Below are positions 1 to 11,100 of a DNA stretch of 64,000 nt, piece after piece (position 1 is the first letter of the stretch; each line of letters starts with the position of its first letter). The notes under the pieces are model-generated. The model ran no database searches and had not been told where the DNA came from. It worked only from the letters and a program-made list of their open reading frames with translations. Origin of the DNA: Rallus limicola (Eukaryota > Chordata > Aves > Gruiformes > Rallidae); the NCBI GenBank assembly GCA_022605955.1, contig JAKCOZ010000226.1, forward strand, positions 248,001-312,000. Direction: 5' to 3'. A program made the translations under genes and the position numbers.

Positions 1-176
1 CTTCTTTACTTTGTGAGTTATTGCTGGACGTTTAGCATGTTTTGAACTGCAGTCTGCTAGGGCCGAGAAAAGCACCGTAGGAGGTTCCAGGCATGTTCCC
101 TCTTTCCAGGCAAAGGAAAAGGCTGAGAGCCAAAGTGACAGGGTCTGCTCGTGTGTCCTGTTAGGAGGTTTCAGAC

Positions 177-201
177 AAGCTATGCCTTTCAGGCCTAGCT
201 T
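177..201. repeat. Dyad symmetry / imperfect hairpin at the monomer junction
   Basis: The arms are AAGCTATGCC (177-186) and GGCCTAGCTT (192-201), with the 5-nt spacer TTTCA between. Nine of ten positions pair; the only mismatch is T183 opposite C195. In unit coordinates it spans m194-m198 and m1-m20, so it recurs every 198 bp across the array. Variants m5 C>A (about ten units) and m195 A>C (eight units) each break one pair, and m10 changes fall in the loop; I see no compensating change. Short dyads able to form non-B DNA are described in centromeric satellites that lack a CENP-B box. A role here is inference. Confidence 0.8.
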
Positions 202-379
202 CTTTACTTTGGGAGCTATTGCTGGACGTTTAGCATGTTTTGAACTGCAGTCTGCTAGGGCCGAGAAAAGCACCGTAGGAGGTTCCAGGCATGTTCCCTC
301 TTTCCAGGCAAAGGAAAAGGCTGAGAGCCAAAGTGACAGGGTCTGCTCGTGTGTCCTGTTAGGAGGTTTCAGACAAGCT
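182..379. repeat. Representative full satellite monomer (A-type, 198 bp)
   Basis: This unit equals the majority sequence and defines m1-m198. It is 100/198 G+C. CpGs lie at m46, m81, m93 and m167. It carries one PstI site (CTGCAG, m64-69) and one StuI site (AGGCCT, m10-15), so either enzyme should give a 198-bp ladder; I see PstI lost in the units at 13710 and 52700. Two similar blocks begin TAGGAGGTT at m95 and m179, 84 bp apart. The commonest polymorphism is m35, C in A-type (GAGCTATTG) and T in V-type (GAGTTATTG). The unit is 66 codons long with no stop in one frame on each strand, so the array stays open without being coding. Confidence 0.95.
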
Positions 380-1980
380 ATGCCTTTCAGGCCTAGCTTC
401 TTTACTTTGGGAGTTATTGCTGGACGTTTAGCATGTTTTGAACTGCAGTCTGCTAAGGCCGAGAAAAGCACCGTAGGAGGTTCCAGGCATGTTCCCTCTT
501 TCCAGGCAAAGGAAAAGGCTGAGAGCCAAAGTGACAGGGTCTGCTCGTGTGTCCTGTTAGGAGGTTTCAGACAAGCTATGCCTTTCAGGCCTAGCTTCTT
601 TACTTTGGGAGCTATTGCTGGACGTTTAGCATGTTTTGAACTGCAGTCTGCTAGGGCCGAGAAAAGCACCGTAGGAGGTTCCAGGCATGTTCCCTCTTTC
701 CAGGCAAAGGAAAAGGCTGAGAGCCAAAGTGACAGGGTCTGCTCGTGTGTCCTGTTAGGAGGTTTCAGACAAGCTATGCCTTTCAGGCCTAGCTTCTTTA
801 CTTTGGGAGTTATTGCTGGACGTTTAGCATGTTTTGAACTGCAGTCTGCTAGGGCCGAGAAAAGCACCGTAGGAGGTTCCAGGCATGTTCCCTCTTTCCA
901 GGCAAAGGAAAAGGCTGAGAGCCAAAGTGACAGGGTCTGCTCGTGTGTCCTGTTAGGAGGTTTCAGACAAGCTATGCCTTTCAGGCCTAGCTTCTTTACT
1001 TTGGGAGCTATTGCTGGACGTTTAGCATGTTTTGAACTGCAGTCTGCTAGGGCCGAGAAAAGCACCGTAGGAGGTTCCAGGCATGTTCCCTCTTTCCAGG
1101 CAAAGGAAAAGGCTGAGAGCCAAAGTGACAGGGTCTGCTCGTGTGTCCTGTTAGGAGGTTTCAGACAAGCTATGCCTTTCAGGCCTAGCTTCTTTACTTT
1201 GGGAGTTATTGCTGGACGTTTAGCATGTTTTGAACTGCAGTCTGCTAGGGCCGAGAAAAGCACCGTAGGAGGTTCCAGGCATGTTCCCTCTTTCCAGGCA
1301 AAGGAAAAGGCTGAGAGCCAAAGTGACAGGGTCTGCTCGTGTGTCCTGTTAGGAGGTTTCAGACAAGCTATGCCTTTCAGGCCTAGCTTCTTTACTTTGG
1401 GAGCTATTGCTGGACGTTTAGCATGTTTTGAACTGCAGTCTGCTAGGGCCGAGAAAAGCACCGTAGGAGGTTCCAGGCATGTTCCCTCTTTCCAGGCAAA
1501 GGAAAAGGCTGAGAGCCAAAGTGACAGGGTCTGCTCGTGTGTCCTGTTAGGAGGTTTCAGACAAGCTATGCCTTTCAGGCCTAGCTTCTTTACTTTGGGA
1601 GTTATTGCTGGACGTTTAGCATGTTTTGAACTGCAGTCTGCTAGGGCCGAGAAAAGCACCGTAGGAGGTTCCAGGCATGTTCCCTCTTTCCAAGCAAAGG
1701 AAAAGGCTGAGAGCCAAAGTGACAGGGTCTGCTCGTGTGTCCTGTTAGGAGGTTTCAGACAAGCTATGCCTTTCAGGCCTAGCTTCTTTACTTTGGGAGC
1801 TATTGCTGGACGTTTAGCATGTTTTGAACTGCAGTCTGCTAGGGCCGAGAAAAGCACCGTAGGAGGTTCCAGGCATGTTCCCTCTTTCCAGGCAAAGGAA
1901 AAGGCTGAGAGCCAAAGTGACAGGGTCTGCTCGTGTGTCCTGTTAGGAGGTTTCAGACAAGCTATGCCTTTCAGGCCTAG

Positions 1981-3960
1981 CTTCTTTACTTTGTGAGTTA
2001 TTGCTGGACGTTTAGCATGTTTTGAACTGCAGTCTGCTAGGGCCGAGAAAAGCACCGTAGGAGGTTCCAGGCATGTTCCCTCTTTCCAGGCAAAGGAAAA
2101 GGCTGAGAGCCAAAGTGACAGGGTCTGCTCGTGTGTCCTGTTAGGAGGTTTCAGACAAGCTATGCCTTTCAGGCCTAGCTTCTTTACTTTGGGAGCTATT
2201 GCTGGACGTTTAGCATGTTTTGAACTGCAGTCTGCTAGGGCCGAGAAAAGCACCGTAGGAGGTTCCAGGCATGTTCCCTCTTTCCAGGCAAAGGAAAAGG
2301 CTGAGAGCCAAAGTGACAGGGTCTGCTCGTGTGTCCTGTTAGGAGGTTTCAGACAAGCTATGCCTTTCAGGCCTAGCTTCTTTACTTTGGGAGTTATTGC
2401 TGGACGTTTAGCATGTTTTGAACTGCAGTCTGCTAAGGCCGAGAAAAGCACCGTAGGAGGTTCCAGGCATGTTCCCTCTTTCCAGGCAAAGGAAAAGGCT
2501 GAGAGCCAAAGTGACAGGGTCTGCTCGTGTGTCCTGTTAGGAGGTTTCAGACAAGCTATGCCTTTCAGGCCTAGCTTCTTTACTTTGGGAGCTATTGCTG
2601 GACGTTTAGCATGTTTTGAACTGCAGTCTGCTAGGGCCGAGAAAAGCACCGTAGGAGGTTCCAGGCATGTTCCCTCTTTCCAGGCAAAGGAAAAGGCTGA
2701 GAGCCAAAGTGACAGGGTCTGCTCGTGTGTCCTGTTAGGAGGTTTCAGACAAGCTATGCCTTTCAGGCCTAGCTTCTTTACTTTGGGAGTTATTGCTGGA
2801 CGTTTAGCATGTTTTGAACTGCAGTCTGCTAGGGCCGAGAAAAGCACCGTAGGAGGTTCCAGGCATGTTCCCTCTTTCCAGGCAAAGGAAAAGGCTGAGA
2901 GCCAAAGTGACAGGGTCTGCTCGTGTGTCCTGTTAGGAGGTTTCAGACAAGCTATGCCTTTCAGGCCTAGCTTCTTTACTTTGGGAGCTATTGCTGGACG
3001 TTTAGCATGTTTTGAACTGCAGTCTGCTAGGGCCGAGAAAAGCACCGTAGGAGGTTCCAGGCATGTTCCCTCTTTCCAGGCAAAGGAAAAGGCTGAGAGC
3101 CAAAGTGACAGGGTCTGCTCGTGTGTCCTGTTAGGAGGTTTCAGACAAGCTATGCCTTTCAGGCCTAGCTTCTTTACTTTGGGAGTTATTGCTGGACGTT
3201 TAGCATGTTTTGAACTGCAGTCTGCTAGGGCCGAGAAAAGCACCGTAGGAGGTTCCAGGCATGTTCCCTCTTTCCAGGCAAAGGAAAAGGCTGAGAGCCA
3301 AAGTGACAGGGTCTGCTCGTGTGTCCTGTTAGGAGGTTTCAGACAAGCTATGCCTTTCAGGCCTAGCTTCTTTACTTTGGGAGCTATTGCTGGACGTTTA
3401 GCATGTTTTGAACTGCAGTCTGCTAGGGCCGAGAAAAGCACCGTAGGAGGTTCCAGGCATGTTCCCTCTTTCCAGGCAAAGGAAAAGGCTGAGAGCCAAA
3501 GTGACAGGGTCTGCTCGTGTGTCCTGTTAGGAGGTTTCAGACAAGCTATGCCTTTCAGGCCTAGCTTCTTTACTTTGGGAGTTATTGCTGGACGTTTAGC
3601 ATGTTTTGAACTGCAGTCTGCTAGGGCCGAGAAAAGCACCGTAGGAGGTTCCAGGCATGTTCCCTCTTTCCAGGCAAAGGAAAAGGCTGAGAGCCAAAGT
3701 GACAGGGTCTGCTCGTGTGTCCTGTTAGGAGGTTTCAGACAAGCTATGCCTTTCAGGCCTAGCTTCTTTACTTTGGGAGCTATTGCTGGACGTTTAGCAT
3801 GTTTTGAACTGCAGTCTGCTAGGGCCGAGAAAAGCACCGTAGGAGGTTCCAGGCATGTTCCCTCTTTCCAGGCAAAGGAAAAGGCTGAGAGCCAAAGTGA
3901 CAGGGTCTGCTCGTGTGTCCTGTTAGGAGGTTTCAGACAAGCTATGCCTTTCAGGCCTAG
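1981..3960. repeat. 10-monomer HOR, copy 2 (1,980 bp)
   Basis: By eye this copy matches 1-1980 base for base except position 3673, which keeps G where 1693 has A. The stop-creating TTTGTGAG recurs at 1991-1998, exactly 1,980 bp after the first. The next unit, at 3961, has normal TTTGGGAG and the alternation stops, so a third copy does not follow. About 99.9% identity implies a recent 1,980-bp duplication. Confidence 0.92.
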
Positions 3961-4141
3961 CTTCTTTACTTTGGGAGTTATTGCTGGACGTTTAGCATGT
4001 TTTGAACTGCAGTCTGCTAGGGCCGAGAAAAGCACCGTAGGAGGTTCCAGGCATGTTCCCTCTTTCCAGGCAAAGGAAAAGGCTGAGAGCCAAAGTGACA
4101 GGGTCTGCTCGTGTGTCCTGTTAGGAGGTTTCAGACAAGCT

Positions 4142-5329
4142 ATGCCTTTCAGGCCTAGCTTCTTTACTTTGGGAGTTATTGCTGGACGTTTAGCATGTTT
4201 TGAACTGCAGTCTGCTAGGGCCGAGAAAAGCACCGTAGGAGGTTCCAGGCATGTTCCCTCTTTCCAGGCAAAGGAAAAGGCTGAGAGCCAAATTGACAGG
4301 GTCTGCTCGTGTGTCCTGTTAGGAGGTTTCAGACAAGCTATGCCTTTCAGGCCTAGCTTCTTTACTTTGGGAGCTATTGCTGGACGTTTAGCATGTTTTG
4401 AACTGCAGTCTGCTAGGGCCGAGAAAAGCACCGTAGGAGGTTCCAGGCATGTTCCCTCTTTCCAGGCAAAGGAAAAGGCTGAGAGCCAAAGTGACAGGGT
4501 CTGTTCGTGTGTCCTGTTAGGAGGTTTCAGACAAGCTATGCCTTTCAGGCCTAGCTTCTTTACTTTGGGAGCTATTGCTGGACGTTTAGCATGTTTTGAA
4601 CTGCAGTCTGCTAGGGCCGAGAAAAGCACCGTAGGAGGTTCCAGGCATGTTCCCTCTTTCCAGGCAAAGGAAAAGGCTGAGAGCCAAAGTGACAGGGTCT
4701 GCTCGTGTGTCCTGTTAGGAGGTTTCAGACAAGCTATGCCTTTCAGGCCTAGCTTCTTTACTTTGGGAGTTATTGCTGGACGTTTAGCATGTTTTGAACT
4801 GCAGTCTGCTAGGGCCGAGAAAAGCACCGTAGGAGGTTCCAGGCATGTTCCCTCTTTCCAGGCAAAGGAAAAGGCTGAGAGCCAAAGTGACAGGGTCTGC
4901 TCGTGTGTCCTGTTAGGAGGTTTCAGACAAGCTATGCCTTTCAGGCCTAGCTTCTTTACTTTGGGAGTTATTGCTGGACGTTTAGCATGTTTTGAACTGC
5001 AGTCTGCTAGGGCCAAGAAAAGCACCGTAGGAGGTTCCAGGCATGTTCCCTCTTTCCAGGCAAAGGAAAAGGCTGAGAGCCAAAGTGACAGGGTCTGCTC
5101 GTGTGTCCTGTTAGGAGGTTTCAGACAAGCTATGCCTTTCAGGCCTAGCTTCTTTACTTTGGGAGTTATTGCTGGACGTTTAGCATGTTTTGAACTGCAG
5201 TCTGCTAGGGCCGAGAAAAGCACCGTAGGAGGTTCCAGGCATGTTCCCTCTTTCCAGGCAAAGGAAAAGGCTGAGAGCCAAAGTGACAGGGTCTGCTCGT
5301 GTGTCCTGTTAGGAGGTTTCAGACAAGCT
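4142..5329. repeat. 6-monomer HOR, copy 1 (1,188 bp)
   Basis: The unit order by m35 is V-A-A-V-V-V. Unit 1 carries m152 G>T (CAAATTGAC), unit 2 carries m165 C>T (CTGTTCG) and unit 5 carries m82 G>A (GGCCAAG at 5015). All three recur 1,188 bp downstream. The 181 bases just before (3961-4141) are the rest of one ordinary V-type unit. Confidence 0.9.
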
Positions 5330-6517
5330 ATGCCTTTCAGGCCTAGCTTCTTTACTTTGGGAGTTATTGCTGGACGTTTAGCATGTTTTGAACTGCAGTC
5401 TGCTAGGGCCGAGAAAAGCACCGTAGGAGGTTCCAGGCATGTTCCCTCTTTCCAGGCAAAGGAAAAGGCTGAGAGCCAAATTGACAGGGTCTGCTCGTGT
5501 GTCCTGTTAGGAGGTTTCAGACAAGCTATGCCTTTCAGGCCTAGCTTCTTTACTTTGGGAGCTATTGCTGGACGTTTAGCATGTTTTGAACTGCAGTCTG
5601 CTAGGGCCGAGAAAAGCACCGTAGGAGGTTCCAGGCATGTTCCCTCTTTCCAGGCAAAGGAAAAGGCTGAGAGCCAAAGTGACAGGGTCTGTTCGTGTGT
5701 CCTGTTAGGAGTTTTCAGACAAGCTATGCCTTTCAGGCCTAGCTTCTTTACTTTGGGAGCTATTGCTGGACGTTTAGCATGTTTTGAACTGCAGTCTGCT
5801 AGGGCCGAGAAAAGCACCGTAGGAGGTTCCAGGCATGTTCCCTCTTTCCAGGCAAAGGAAAAGGCTGAGAGCCAAAGTGACAGGGTCTGCTCGTGTGTCC
5901 TGTTAGGAGGTTTCAGACAAGCTATGCCTTTCAGGCCTAGCTTCTTTACTTTGGGAGTTATTGCTGGACGTTTAGCATGTTTTGAACTGCAGTCTGCTAG
6001 GGCCGAGAAAAGCACCGTAGGAGGTTCCAGGCATGTTCCCTCTTTCCAGGCAAAGGAAAAGGCTGAGAGCCAAAGTGACAGGGTCTGCTCGTGTGTCCTG
6101 TTAGGAGGTTTCAGACAAGCTATGCCTTTCAGGCCTAGCTTCTTTACTTTGGGAGTTATTGCTGGACGTTTAGCATGTTTTGAACTGCAGTCTGCTAGGG
6201 CCAAGAAAAGCACCGTAGGAGGTTCCAGGCATGTTCCCTCTTTCCAGGCAAAGGAAAAGGCTGAGAGCCAAAGTGACAGGGTCTGCTCGTGTGTCCTGTT
6301 AGGAGGTTTCAGACAAGCTATGCCTTTCAGGCCTAGCTTCTTTACTTTGGGAGTTATTGCTGGACGTTTAGCATGTTTTGAACTGCAGTCTGCTAGGGCC
6401 GAGAAAAGCACCGTAGGAGGTTCCAGGCATGTTCCCTCTTTCCAGGCAAAGGAAAAGGCTGAGAGCCAAAGTGACAGGGTCTGCTCGTGTGTCCTGTTAG
6501 GAGGTTTCAGACAAGCT
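5330..6517. repeat. 6-monomer HOR, copy 2 (1,188 bp)
   Basis: The same three barcode variants recur in the same order; for example GGCCAAG is at 6203 against 5015. One difference is visible: m185 G>T at 5712 (GGAGTTTTCAG). The same m185 variant reappears at about 16205, 23331 and 31051, in each case in an A-type unit followed by another A-type unit. This copy is therefore related to several distant blocks. Confidence 0.9.
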
Positions 6518-8101
6518 ATGCCTTTCAGGCCTAGCTTCTTTACTTTGGGAGTTATTGCTGGACGTTTAGCATGTTTTGAACTGCAGTCTGCTAGGGCCGA
6601 GAAAAGCACCGTAGGAGGTTCCAGGCATGTTCCCTCTTTCCAGGCAAAGGAAAAGGCTGAGAGCCAAAGTGACAGGGTCTGCTCGTGTGTCCTGTTAGGA
6701 GGTTTCAGACAAGCTATGCCTTTCAGGCCTAGCTTCTTTACTTTGGGAGCTATTGCTGGACGTTTAGCATGTTTTGAACTGCAGTCTGCTAGGGCCGAGA
6801 AAAGCACCGTAGGAGGTTCCAGGCATGTTCCCTCTTTCCAGGCAAAGGAAAAGGCTGAGAGCCAAAGTGACAGGGTCTGCTCGTGTGTCCTGTTAGGAGG
6901 TTTCAGACAAGCTATGCCTTTCAGGCCTAGCTTCTTTACTTTGGGAGCTATTGCTGGACGTTTAGCATGTTTTGAACTGCAGTCTGCTAGGGCCGAGAAA
7001 AGCACCGTAGGAGGTTCCAGGCATGTTCCCTCTTTCCAGGCAAAGGAAAAGGCTGAGAGCCAAAGTGACAGGGTCTGCTCGTGTGTCCTGTTAGGAGGTT
7101 TCAGACAAGCTATGCCTTTCAGGCCTAGCTTCTTTACTTTGGGAGTTATTGCTGGACGTTTAGCATGTTTTGAACTGCAGTCTGCTAGGGCCGAGAAAAG
7201 CACCGTAGGAGGTTCCAGGCATGTTCCCTCTTTCCAGGCAAAGGAAAAGGCTGAGAGCCAAAGTGACAGGGTCTGCTCGTGTGTCCTGTTAGGAGGTTTC
7301 AGACAAGCTATGCCTTTCAGGCCTAGCTTCTTTACTTTGGGAGCTATTGCTGGACGTTTAGCATGTTTTGAACTGCAGTCTGCTAGGGCCGAGAAAAGCA
7401 CCGTAGGAGGTTCCAGGCATGTTCCCTCTTTCCAGGCAAAGGAAAAGGCTGAGAGCCAAAGTGACAGGGTCTGCTCGTGTGTCCTGTTAGGAGGTTTCAG
7501 ACAAGCTATGCCTTTCAGGCCTAGCTTCTTTACTTTGGGAGTTATTGCTGGACGTTTAGCATGTTTTGAACTGCAGTCTGCTAGGGCCGAGAAAAGCACC
7601 GTAGGAGGTTCCAGGCATGTTCCCTCTTTCCAGGCAAAGGAAAAGGCTGAGAGCCAAAGTGACAGGGTCTGCTCGTGTGTCCTGTTAGGAGGTTTCAGAC
7701 AAGCTATGCCTTTCAGGCCTAGCTTCTTTACTTTGGGAGTTATTGCTGGACGTTTAGCATGTTTTGAACTGCAGTCTGCTAGGGCCGAGAAAAGCACCGT
7801 AGGAGGTTCCAGGCATGTTCCCTCTTTCCAGGCAAAGGAAAAGGCTGAGAGCCAAAGTGACAGGGTCTGCTCGTGTGTCCTGTTAGGAGGTTTCAGACAA
7901 GCTATGCCTTTCAGGCCTAGCTTCTTTACTTTGGGAGCTATTGCTGGACGTTTAGCATGTTTTGAACTGCAGTCTGCTAGGGCCGAGAAAAGCACCGTAG
8001 GAGGTTCCAGGCATGTTCCCTCTTTCCAGGCAAAGGAAAAGGCTGAGAGCCAAAGTGACAGGGTCTGCTCGTGTGTCCTGTTAGGAGGTTTCAGACAAGC
8101 T
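6518..8101. repeat. Eight monomers without HOR (V-A-A-V-A-V-V-A)
   Basis: These are ordinary units close to consensus. The series A-A-V-A-V-V-A directly upstream of the marker unit at 8102 resembles 16219-17604, but that copy has two extra units (A-V) before its marker unit at 18001. The pair therefore differs by gain or loss of a 396-bp dimer. Confidence 0.85.
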
Positions 8102-11100
8102 ATGCCTTTCGGGCCTAGCTTCTTTACTTTGGGAGTTATTGCTGGACGTTTAGCACGTCTTGAACTGCAGTCTGCTAGGGCCGAGAAAAGCACCGTAGGA
8201 GGTTCCAGGCATGTTCCCTCTTTCCAAGCAAAGGAAAAGGCTGAGAGCCAAAGTGACAGGGACTGCTCGTATGTCCTGTTAGGAGGTTTCAGACAAGCTA
8301 TGCCTTTCAGGCCTAGCTTCTTTACTTTGGGAGTTATTGCTGGACGTTTAGCATGTTTTGAACTGCAGTCTGCTAGGGCCGAGAAAAGCACCGTAGGAGG
8401 TTCCAGGCATGTTCCCTCTTTCCAGGCAAAGGAAAAGGCTGAGAGCCAAAGTGACAGGGTCTGTTTGTGTGTCCTGTTAGGAGGTTTCAGACAAGCTATG
8501 CCTTTCAGGCCTAGCTTCTTTACGTTGGGAGCTATTGCTGGACGTTTAGCATGTTTTGAACTGCAGTCTGCTAGGGCCGAGAAAAGCACCGTAGGAGGTT
8601 CCAGGCATGTTCCCTCATTCCAGGCAAAGGAAAAGGCTGAGAGCCAAAGTGACAGGGTCTGCTCGTGTGTCCTGTTAGGAGGTTTCAGACAAGCTATGCC
8701 TTTCAGGCCTAGCTTCTTTACTTTGGGAGTTATTGCTGGACGTTTAGCATGTTTTGAACGAACTGCAGTCTGCTAGGGCCGAGAAAAGCACCGTAGGAGG
8801 TTCCAGGCATGTTCCCTCTTTCAGGCAAAGGAAAAGGCTGAGAGCCAAAGTGACAGGGTCTGCTCGTGTGTCCTGTTAGGAGGTTTCAGACAAGCTATGC
8901 CTTTCAGGCCTAGCTTCTTTACTTTGGGAGTTATTGCTGGACGTTTAGCATGTTTTGAACTGCAGTCTGCTAGGGCCGAGAAAAGCACCGTAGGAGGTTC
9001 CAGGCATGTTCCCTCTTTCCAGGCAAAGGAAAAGGCTGAGAGCCAAAGTGACAGGGTCTGCTCGTGTGTCCTGTTAGGAGGTTTCAGACAAGCTATGCCT
9101 TTCAGGCCTAGCTTCTTTACGTTGGGAGTTATGCTGGACGTTTAGCATGTTTTGAACTGCAGTCTGCTAGGGCCGAGAAAAGCACCGTAGGAGGTTCCAG
9201 CATGTTCCCTCTTTCCAGGCAAAGGAAAAGGCTGAGAGCCAAAGTGACAGGGTCTGCTCGTGTGTCCTGTTAGGAGGTTTCAGACAAGCTATGCCTTTCA
9301 GGCCTAGCTTCTTTACTTTGGGAGTTATTGCTGGACGTTTAGCATGTTTTGAACTGCAGTCTGCTAGGGCCGAGAAAAGCACCGTAGGAGGTTCCAGCAT
9401 GTTCCCTCTTTCCAGGCAAAGGAAAAGGCTGAGAGCCAAAGTGACAGGGTCTGCTCGTGTGTCCTGTTAGGAGGTTTCAGACAAGCTATGCCTTTCAGGC
9501 CTAGCTTCTTTACTTTGGGAGTTATTGCTGGACGTTTAGCATGTTTTGAACTGCAGTCTGCTAGGGCCGAGAAAAGCACCGTAGGAGGTTCCAGGCATGT
9601 TCCCTCTTTCCAGGCAAAGGAAAAGGCTGAGAGCCAAAGTGACAGGGTCTGTTCGTGTGTCCTGTTAGGAGGTTTCAGACAAGCTATGCCTTTCAGGCCT
9701 AGCTTCTTTACGTTGGGAGCTATTGCTGGACGTTTAGCATGTTTTGAACTGCAGTCTGCTAGGGCCGAGAAAAGCACCGTAGGAGGTTCCAGGCATGTTC
9801 CCTCCATTCCAGGCAAAGGAAAAGGCTGAGAGCCAAAGTGACAGGGTCTGCTCGTGTGTCCTGTTAGGAGGTTTCAGACAAGCTATGCATTTCAGGCCTA
9901 GCTTCTTTACTTTGGGAGTTATTGCTGGACGTTTAGCATGTTTTGAACTGCAGTCTGCTAGGGCCGAGAAAAGCACCGTAGGAGGTTCCAGGCATGTTCC
10001 CTCTTTCCAGGCAAAGGAAAAGGCTGAGAGCCAAAGTGACAGGGTCTGCTCGTGTGTCCTGTTAGAGGTTTCAGACAAGCTATGCCTTTCAGGCCTAGCT
10101 TCTTTACTTTGGGAGTTATTGCTGGACGTTTAGCATGTTTTGAACTGCAGTCTGCTAGGGCCGAGAAAAGCACCGTAGGAGGTTCCAGGCATGTTCCCTC
10201 TTTCCAGGCAAAGGAAAAGGCTGAGAACCAAAGTGACAGGGTCTGCTCGTGTGTCCTGTTAGGAGGTTTCAGACAAGCTATGCCTTTCAGGCCTAGCTTC
10301 TTTACGTTGGGAGTTATTGCTGGACGTTTAGCATGTTTTGAACTGCAGTCTGCTAGGGCCGAGAAAAGCACCGTAGGAGGTTCCAGGCATGTTCCCTCTT
10401 TCCAGGCAAAGGAAAAGGCTGAGAGCCAAAGTGACAGGGTCTGCTCGTGTGTCCTGTTAGGAGGTTTCAGACAAGCTATGCCTTTCAGGCCTAGCTTCTT
10501 TACTTTGGGAGTTATTGCTGGACGTTTAGCATGTTTTGAACTGCAGTCTGCTAGGGCCGAGAAAAGCACCGTAGGAGGTTCCAGGCATGTTCCCTCTTTC
10601 CAGGCAAAGGAAAAGGCTGAGAGCCAAAGTGACAGGGTCTGCTCGTGTGTCCTGTTAGGAGGTTTCAGACAAGCTATGCCTTTCAGGCCTAGCTTCTTTA
10701 CTTTGGGAGCTATTGCTGGACGTTTAGCATGTTTTGAACTGCAGTCTGCTAGGGCCGAGAAAAGCACCGTAGGAGGTTCCAGGCATGTTCCCTCTTTCCA
10801 GGCAAAGGAAAAGGCTGAGAGCCAAAGTGACAGGGGCTGCTCGTGTGTCCTGTTAGGAGGTTTCAGACAAGCTATGCCTTTCAGGCCTAGCTTCTTTACT
10901 TTGGGAGCTATTGCTGGACGTTTAGCATGTTTTGAACTGCAGTCTGCTAGGGCCGAGAAAAGCACCGTAGGAGGTTCCAGGCATGTTCCCTCTTTCCAGG
11001 CAAAGGAAAAGGCTGAGAGCCAAAGTGACAGGGTCTGCTCGTGTGTCCTGTTAGGAGGTTTCAGACAAGCTATGCCTTTCAGGCCTAGCTTCTTTACTTT

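Larger units (their letters stand above)
1..1980. repeat. 10-monomer HOR, copy 1 (1,980 bp)
   Basis: Ten units alternate V and A at m35, so the block is five 396-bp dimers. The first unit has m31 G>T (TTTGTGAG at 11-18), which puts TGA in the long plus frame. The third unit has m82 G>A plus C81 retained differently from neighbours (GCTAAGGCC, m75-83 region, at about 455). A private G>A at 1693 separates this copy from the next. The left end coincides with the window edge, so the true start may lie further left. Confidence 0.92.

Noticed and set aside
162..184. AGGAGG upstream of ATG, resembling a bacterial ribosome binding site (also TAGGAGGTTCCAGGCATG at 78-95)
   Set aside because: It occurs by repetition in every monomer, the spacing to the long frame is 13 nt, and the array context is eukaryotic. 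The second ATG opens only a frame of about 23 codons.
192..262. Longer inverted pair GGCCTAGC and GCTAGGGCC within each unit
   Set aside because: The arms need a bulged G and are about 54 bp apart. It is weaker than the junction dyad and expected to occur by chance.
182..1996. Long plus-strand reading frames of 66-residue repeats starting MPFRPSFF, across the window
   Set aside because: Length comes only from a unit divisible by three without stops. The variant mix looks neutral, frames are broken by stops and 1-bp indels, and there is no unique start, signal peptide or end domain.
9116..9134. TACGTTGGGAG in m27 T>G units as a possible CENP-B box
   Set aside because: Only CGTTGG matches. 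The essential core pattern NTTCGNNNNANNCGGGN is not met in the consensus or in any variant I saw.
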